Source of the DNA: CADEDV01 sp964412375
GTDB taxonomy: Bacteria > Bacteroidota > Bacteroidia > Chitinophagales > Chitinophagaceae
Assembly (NCBI GenBank): GCA_964412375.1
Contig: CAYPOD010000012.1
Location: 1 to 64,000 of the forward strand
Direction of reading: 5' to 3'
DNA length: 64,000 bases
Shown here: positions 59,304 to 64,000 of the stretch, piece after piece
Position numbering within the stretch: position 1 is the stretch's first letter
Layout: every line of letters starts with the position of its first letter
The notes under the pieces: generated by a model
Databases searched by the model: none
The model's input: the letters and a program-made list of their open reading frames with translations, nothing else
What the model was told of the DNA's origin: nothing
Made by a program: the position numbers and the translations under genes

Positions 59304-60485
59304 TTAAAAGTGATCAAAGATATATTTCAAAATGCTTTTTTCGTTTTCCGAAATATGTTTTCCTTTCAAATGTTTCCAGTCATCAATATCCGTAATGGCT
59401 TTTTCAAATTCATAACGTTTCACTCCTTCACTTCCCCATGAAAAAGAAGGGATATGCCGGGGGGTGAGCCCGGTACCAAACACATTACAGCCCACACCAA
59501 TTACTGTTCCGCTGTTGATAGCCGTATTAACAGCAGTTCTTGAAAAATCACCCATCATTACTCCGCATTTCATGCCCGCATTCATTTCCCCTTTTGCCGT
59601 CCACACCCGGATGATGCTGGCATTGTTCTTCAGGTTAGAATTGGTGGTGCCTGCACCCAGGTTGCACCACTCGCCTATCACTGAATCACCAAGATAGCCA
59701 TCATGGGCTTTGTTGGAATAACCAAACATAATACTGTTCTTAATTTCTCCGCCTGCTACACAATATGGCCCCAGTGTAGTGGCTCCATACACTTTGGAGC
59801 CCATTTTCAGGCAAGCACCTTCTCCCATGGCAAATGGCCCGCGGATGATGGAACCTTCCATTACTTCTGCTTTTTTGCCAATATAAACTGGTCCGGTGGA
59901 AGCATTGATGATGCTGTGTTCCACCTTAGCTCCTTTTTCCAGAAAAATTTGTGAGGGCTTTGTGACCTTGTTGGTTTTAGAGAGAGGTGCCGATTTTCTT
60001 TTCCTTGCCAGTAAACCAAAATCCTGGCGGATGGCAAGGTCATTCAATTGGAAAATGTCCCACGGATATTGAATGGATTTCACTTCACCGTCAAAAGCAA
60101 CGGCCCTGGTCACTTTTATCTTATGTTTTTCCCTGATCTGTTTTTTAGTAAACCGGAAAACAATTCCTGATCCGCCATTGACTGATATGAATTCACCATC
60201 CCTGAGCCGGCGAACCGCTTTAACAAGAGGAACCGAAGGCAGCACATTGCCATGTATCATGAGGCAGTAATTATTTGCTTCCGCTGCTTCATGCACATGC
60301 ACTGAACGATCCAAATCTTTATAGTCATCTTCCTTGCGGTCAAAAGAAGGAAGACCAAGCATGAGTTCCCATTTCTCCCGTATGGTGAGAATGCCCACCC
60401 TTATGTCCTGCATCTGCCTGGTCAAGGTAAAGGGATGCAGGTTTTCCGGCTGACAAAATTCTTCTGTAAAGATGATCTTGTTCAT
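59304..60485 (-). CDS. GlmU-like left-handed beta-helix protein
   Basis: The ATG at 60485 starts a 393-aa product (MNKIIFTEEFCQPENLHPFT) in the bacteroidal GlmU-like (alt-GlmU) family. It has an N-terminal part that lacks the LxxGxGTR pyrophosphorylase signature, followed by many hexapeptide turns forming a left-handed beta-helix: VEHSIINASTGPVYIGKKAE, GSIIRGPFAMGEGACLKMGS and GEWCNLGAGTTNSNLKNNAS. The last section resembles GlmU's acetyltransferase end. It may act in nucleotide-sugar synthesis; the N-terminal active site seems altered. The frame also opens 17 codons upstream without family character. An exact minus-strand -7 box TATTTTTG lies at 60508-60501. Confidence 0.85.
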   Translation of the reverse strand: MNKIIFTEEFCQPENLHPFTLTRQMQDIRVGILTIREKWELMLGLPSFDRKEDDYKDLDRSVHVHEAAEANNYCLMIHGNVLPSVPLVKAVRRLRDGEFISVNGGSGIVFRFTKKQIREKHKIKVTRAVAFDGEVKSIQYPWDIFQLNDLAIRQDFGLLARKRKSAPLSKTNKVTKPSQIFLEKGAKVEHSIINASTGPVYIGKKAEVMEGSIIRGPFAMGEGACLKMGSKVYGATTLGPYCVAGGEIKNSIMFGYSNKAHDGYLGDSVIGEWCNLGAGTTNSNLKNNASIIRVWTAKGEMNAGMKCGVMMGDFSRTAVNTAINSGTVIGVGCNVFGTGLTPRHIPSFSWGSEGVKRYEFEKAITDIDDWKHLKGKHISENEKSILKYIFDHF

Positions 60486-60626
60486 GCTGCAAGGTGTCAT
60501 CAAAAATAAGGAAAGATTGTGTTGAAGTTCTGGCAAAAGAAATCCCGGCTAAGGATGATTCATGAAAAGCAGCTAGACGTATATTTCTTGACAACCTGGT
60601 GTGCTGCCTGCCCCGCACAAACCGGC

Positions 60627-60656
60627 ATTGATTCTTTTGCTTTTGTCCTACATTTA
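60627..60656 (+). promoter_or_regulatory. Candidate promoter of the GHL10 lipoprotein gene
   Basis: TTG (60628-60630), 18 bp, then TACATTTA (60649-60656; one mismatch to TAnnTTTG). Transcription would start near 60663, 28 bp before the ATG. Confidence 0.4.
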
Positions 60657-60690
60657 AGCATTGCTTCGCCACCTTTAAAATCGTTGACGC

Positions 60691-62196
60691 ATGAAATTGC
60701 TTTCATTTCTTCTCATCCCGGTAATATTTTATTCCTGCAGTTCTTCAAAACCAGTTGTAAAAAATGAAAGCAGCCAGTCGGCGCCAAAAGCGATGAGAGA
60801 ATTCAGGGCGGCCTGGGTAGCCACCGTGGCTAATATCAACTGGCCCAGCAAACCGGGACTGGATACTGAAACCCAAAAAAAAGAAGCCATTGCACTGCTT
60901 GATTTTTTGCAGCAACATCATTTCAATGCGGTGATCTTCCAGGTGAGGCCACAATGCGATGCCTTATACAAAAGTGATCTTGAGCCCTGGTCTTATTACC
61001 TCACAGGCAAACAAGGGCAAGCTCCTTCACCTTATTATGATCCTCTGGAATTTTGGGTGGAAGAAGCGCATAACCGTGGTTTGGAACTGCATGTCTGGCT
61101 CAATCCTTACAGGGCCCATCACAAAGACGGCAAAGAGATAACCGAACATTCCATTGTGAAAAAAAGGCCTGAACTGGCTTTATACCTGAAAGAAGGCTAC
61201 TGGTGGCTCGATCCGGCACAACAGGGCACACAGGATCATTCCACTGCCGTGGTAATGGACCTTGTGAAACGCTATGATATTGACGGTGTGCATTTCGATG
61301 ATTACTTCTATCCCTATCCTTCCTATAACCTTGGCGAAGATTTTCCTGATTCCGTTAGCTGGACAGCCTATCAGCAAAACGGCGGCAAGCTGTCAAGAGG
61401 CGACTGGCGCAGAAATGCGGTGAATGTTTTTATTGAACGATTGTATAAAAACATTAAAACTGAAAAGCCCCATGTAAAATTCGGGCTGAGCCCTTTTGGC
61501 ATCTGGAGGCCAGGTTATCCCGAATCCATCGGGGGATTTGATCAGTATGATCAGTTGTATGCTGATGCTAAACTATGGCTCAATAAAGGCTGGATAGATT
61601 ATTTCACCCCGCAACTTTACTGGCCCATCAACAGGATGGCGCAAAGTTTTCCCGTCTTGTTGGGTTGGTGGGCAGAAGAAAATACCATGCAAAGACATTT
61701 ATGGCCGGGCATCAGTGTGGGCAGGGACACCAGTGCCAGGAATGTGAACGAGATCATGAGCCAGATCATGATCTCACGGGGTATGCTGCCCAAAAGTAAG
61801 GGTATAGTGCACTGGAGTATCTCATCCGTTACCCGCAACCCACCAATGGCCAAAGCGCTGCTTGATGGTCCCTATAATAAAAATGCGTTGGTACCTGCCA
61901 CTCCCTGGCTGGATAATAAGCCACCTGCAGCACCCACTTTTACAATAAGCCAGGAAAAAGAGGAAGTAAAGATCACCTGGAATCATCCTGACGAAAAGGA
62001 TGTTTTCCGCTGGGTGGTCTATCACCAATATGGCAATAACAGAACATGGACAATCCTTAACCGCGGGGACCGATCAATAACACTAAAAAGATCAACCGGG
62101 GAAAATGCAAACAAAGTCATGCTGACAAAGATCTCTGTTACCGCCATTGACAGAACGGGTAATGAGAGTGAATTGATTGAGAAGGACATTAAATAG
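60691..62196 (+). CDS. GHL10 (DUF187) glycosyl-hydrolase-like lipoprotein
   Basis: The 501-aa product has a lipoprotein signal (MKLLSFLLIPVIFYSC) and a GHL10 TIM-barrel domain (YngK-like) with REFRAAWVATVANINWPSKP, FNAVIFQVRPQCDALYKSDL, PWSYYLTGKQGQAPSPYYDP, GLELHVWLNPYRAHHKDGKE and YDIDGVHFDDYFYPYP (Asp/Asp in HFDDYF as likely catalytic site). A smaller C-terminal beta domain follows from about residue 410. The family cleaves glycosidic bonds; substrates are poorly known, and envelope polymers are the likely target. The gene stands alone, followed by a terminator. Confidence 0.93.
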   Translation: MKLLSFLLIPVIFYSCSSSKPVVKNESSQSAPKAMREFRAAWVATVANINWPSKPGLDTETQKKEAIALLDFLQQHHFNAVIFQVRPQCDALYKSDLEPWSYYLTGKQGQAPSPYYDPLEFWVEEAHNRGLELHVWLNPYRAHHKDGKEITEHSIVKKRPELALYLKEGYWWLDPAQQGTQDHSTAVVMDLVKRYDIDGVHFDDYFYPYPSYNLGEDFPDSVSWTAYQQNGGKLSRGDWRRNAVNVFIERLYKNIKTEKPHVKFGLSPFGIWRPGYPESIGGFDQYDQLYADAKLWLNKGWIDYFTPQLYWPINRMAQSFPVLLGWWAEENTMQRHLWPGISVGRDTSARNVNEIMSQIMISRGMLPKSKGIVHWSISSVTRNPPMAKALLDGPYNKNALVPATPWLDNKPPAAPTFTISQEKEEVKITWNHPDEKDVFRWVVYHQYGNNRTWTILNRGDRSITLKRSTGENANKVMLTKISVTAIDRTGNESELIEKDIK

Positions 62197-62259
62197 AAAT
62201 CTGCCGGGACGAAACCAGGAACAACTATTTTAAAACCAATTACTGTTGATTACAAAAAT

Positions 62260-62283
62260 AAATGCCTCCGGTTGGAGGCATTT
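62260..62283. terminator. Bidirectional terminator
   Basis: AAATGCCTCC (62260-62269) and GGAGGCATTT (62274-62283) form a perfect 10-bp stem with a GGTT loop, flanked by A and T runs. It separates the convergent GHL10 and PUR genes. Confidence 0.85.
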
Positions 62284-62310
62284 TAAAGATGGTAAGCAGT
62301 CGGTTTTGGT

Positions 62311-62754
62311 TTACCATTTATCAACTTCTTCGTTATTGTCTGTAGGCGTTGTATCAGCAGCCTGGGCCACCGGTGCAATTTCAGCGGCTTTTTCTGCTGC
62401 TGTTTCCACCTGGTCAACAGCCGTTACTCTTTCAATACTTTCACCATTCCCTTCTTCAGCTACTTCGTCATGGTTGAAAGCATCAAAATCAAAATCAGGC
62501 ATCAGTTCAGTCTTAACATAATCCACCGCCTCATTCAATGCTTTGATGAATTTGTTGAAATCTTCTTTGTACAGAAAGATCTTGTGCCTGTCATACCCGT
62601 TGTCGTCAAAACGTTTCCGGCTTTCAGTAATGGTCAGGTAATAATCATTGCCACGGGTTGCTCTTACATCAAAGAAGTAGGTCCTCCTTTTCCCCGCACG
62701 GATCCTCTTGCTGTAGATACTCTCCATTTTCTTGTCGTTGTTCTCGTACGCCAC
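62311..62754 (-). CDS. PUR-alpha-like nucleic-acid-binding protein (DUF3276)
   Basis: The 147-aa product opens with MAYENNDKKMESIYSKRIRA followed by the PUR repeat GKRRTYFFDVRATRGNDYYL, TITESRKRFDDNGYDRHKIF and FNKFIKALNEAVDYVKTEL. This matches the bacterial PUR-alpha-like (DUF3276) fold that binds single-stranded purine-rich nucleic acid, as in Borrelia EbfG/BpuR-type proteins. A Glu/Ala-rich acidic tail of about 50 residues follows. The expected role is RNA or ssDNA binding. It has the best promoter in the window (62802-62832). Confidence 0.93.
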   Translation of the reverse strand: MAYENNDKKMESIYSKRIRAGKRRTYFFDVRATRGNDYYLTITESRKRFDDNGYDRHKIFLYKEDFNKFIKALNEAVDYVKTELMPDFDFDAFNHDEVAEEGNGESIERVTAVDQVETAAEKAAEIAPVAQAADTTPTDNNEEVDKW

Positions 62755-62801
62755 AATAGTAAGTTTTGCAGTTTAAAAATCACATTAGGTTTTGGAAGTC
62801 A

Positions 62802-62832
62802 CAAATATAGAGATGTTTTGGAAACGGCCAAA
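62802..62832 (-). promoter_or_regulatory. Promoter of the PUR-alpha-like gene
   Basis: On the minus strand TTTG (62832-62829), exactly 19 bp, then TATATTTG (62809-62802) match both Bacteroidota boxes TTTG and TAnnTTTG perfectly. The predicted start near 62795 gives a leader of about 40 nt. Confidence 0.75.
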
Positions 62833-62863
62833 TCCAAAGCAAAAAAACGCAGGCAGCCGGCAA

Positions 62864-64000
62864 TCAGCGATCTCCCTGACCTTCCTGCTCCTGCTGGCGT
62901 GCATAAAGACCTGCATAATAGCCGTCTTTGATGCTGATGAGTTGCTGATGCGTACCCTCCTCCACAATTTCACCGTCTTCCAGCACCACTATTTTGTCGA
63001 AATTGAACAGGGAAAATATTCGGTGGGTAATGATAATGGCTGTTTTGTCACGCAGGTATTCGTTCAGGTTATGAATGATCTCTTTCTCAGTTTTGGCATC
63101 CACGGCACTGAGACAGTCATCAAAAATGACAAGATTGGGTTGTTTGACAAGGGCACGGGCAATAGATATCCGCTGCTTTTGGCCTCCGCTTAACGTCACG
63201 CCCCTTTCACCGATCATGGTCTGGTATTGTTGGGCAAATCCCATGATCTCCTGGTGCACACAGGCCATACCTGCCGCTTTTTCAATTGCAGCCTGATCCG
63301 GCTTTTCAATACCAAAAGCAATATTATTGGCTACCGTATCACTGAATAAGAAAACATCCTGCGGCACATAACTGATCTGCTCCCGCAATGAACGAAGGCT
63401 GATCTTGCTGATGGGAACATCATCCAGCTCAAGGATGCCACTGTTCACGTCATACATCCGCAGCAGCAGTTGAGATACGGTGGATTTGCCGCTGCCTGTT
63501 CGTCCAACAATAGCCACTTTCTCTCCTTTCTGAATAGTGAGGTTGAAATTTTTCAGGGCATGGATGCCGGTATGATTGTAAATAAAATTCACATCTTTAA
63601 AACGGATCTTGCCCTGCAAATCAATGTTTACAGCCCCTGCGGGTTCCTGTATTGCAGGGGTTGTTTGCAAGAACTCGTTGATCCTTTTTTGAGAAGCGGC
63701 GGCCCGCTGGATCATACTGGCCGTTAGCCCGATGGCGCTAACCGGGAAGGTGAGCATATTGATATACATCACAAACTCAACAATCGTGTCAATCCCGATA
63801 TTATGACTGCCATTGATATAATATAATCCGCCGATCATGATTGTCATCAGTGTGCTGAGTCCAATAAGCAAAGTAATAGAAGGAAAATAGATCGCTTCTA
63901 CTTTTGCAAGACCAATGGCATTGTTGCGATACTCTTCGCTGTTTTTCTGAAAAAAATTAATCATCGCTTTTTCCTGCACAAAGGATTTGATCACCCTGAT
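62864..64000 (-). CDS. ABC exporter (type 1 half-transporter), C-terminal part, cut by window edge
   Basis: The visible 379 codons end a type 1 ABC exporter; the frame continues past the right edge. The remaining membrane helices include IYFPSITLLIGLSTLMTIMI and FVMYINMLTFPVSAIGLTAS. The nucleotide-binding domain follows with Walker A VGRTGSGKSTVSQLLL, the Q loop ISYVPQDVFLFSDTVAN, the signature LSGGQKQRISIARAL, Walker B LVIFDDCLSAVDA and the H loop IIITHRI. Such proteins export lipids, peptides or drugs as dimers. The substrate cannot be told. Its stop lies 110 bp upstream, on the minus strand, of the PUR start. Confidence 0.95.
   Translation of the reverse strand: MRVIKSFVQEKAMINFFQKNSEEYRNNAIGLAKVEAIYFPSITLLIGLSTLMTIMIGGLYYINGSHNIGIDTIVEFVMYINMLTFPVSAIGLTASMIQRAAASQKRINEFLQTTPAIQEPAGAVNIDLQGKIRFKDVNFIYNHTGIHALKNFNLTIQKGEKVAIVGRTGSGKSTVSQLLLRMYDVNSGILELDDVPISKISLRSLREQISYVPQDVFLFSDTVANNIAFGIEKPDQAAIEKAAGMACVHQEIMGFAQQYQTMIGERGVTLSGGQKQRISIARALVKQPNLVIFDDCLSAVDAKTEKEIIHNLNEYLRDKTAIIITHRIFSLFNFDKIVVLEDGEIVEEGTHQQLISIKDGYYAGLYARQQEQEGQGDR

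Noticed and set aside
1..64000. Search for tRNA or rRNA genes
   Set aside because: No GTTCGA-type T arm with matching acceptor ends or rRNA-like stretch was seen in any gap by eye.

Overview
The window is a chromosomal segment of a Bacteroidota bacterium, most probably a Chitinophagaceae-like member (inference from gene content, not from a search). The evidence is a PorP/SprF protein beside a very large PKD adhesin with a type IX secretion (T9SS) gliding-type C-terminal domain, PUR-alpha-like DUF3276, SpmA-SpmB fusion, GlmU-like LbH protein, PafA-type phosphatase, very short or absent Shine-Dalgarno sequences, and several matches to the Bacteroidota -7 promoter box TAnnTTTG. No rRNA, tRNA, IS element, prophage or CRISPR array was seen.

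Layout. 1-1120 is a decayed left edge: the C-terminus of a retropepsin-like protease, a nested hairpin element, an ORF with an internal stop, and a LuxR-type response regulator that is frameshifted and cut off before its HTH. 1164-8929 holds dnaK, secreted or lipoprotein orphans, a YdeI/OmdA protein, an AraC regulator with a VOC protein, a DUF4403 lipoprotein and GtrA. 9041-13151 holds argS and a BlaI/BlaR1-type pair with a visible palindromic operator. 13179-18497 is the T9SS adhesin with its PorP/SprF partner. 19208-27525 is mostly housekeeping: pyrE, NUDIX, a hotdog thioesterase, coaD, pyrB, pyrR, SpmAB-like and ychF. 27592-31071 is a large predicted outer-membrane protein.

31186-42034 is the metabolic centrepiece: two divergent groups encoding a 3-keto-disaccharide hydrolase-domain lipoprotein (DUF1080), a lipoprotein cytochrome c, three sugar-phosphate-isomerase-like TIM barrels, a Gfo/Idh/MocA dehydrogenase, an MFS sugar transporter, two tandem GMC flavo-dehydrogenases and one small Tat-type subunit 3. 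Together these look like an envelope-located pathway that oxidises glycosides at C3 and then cleaves the 3-keto product.

42031-53206 contains small secreted proteins, a secreted aminopeptidase P, an Ig-like-repeat lipoprotein, and a group with metallophosphoesterase, a YCF48-like protein, PafA, a CotH-like protein and acyl-CoA-binding protein. 52040-55444 is a small surface-polysaccharide cluster (GT4, flippase, FkbM). 55449-62754 holds a KefB/KefF-like pair, tpiA, a GlmU-like protein, a GHL10 glycosidase-like lipoprotein and a PUR protein. An ABC exporter runs off the right edge.

The most unusual non-coding signal is a set of 7-nt-periodic arrays (units such as AAACTAT, AACAAGA, ATTCACC). 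Several of them end 0-6 nt before start codons in the correct orientation, including three genes of the 3-keto locus and both genes of the ychF divergon.
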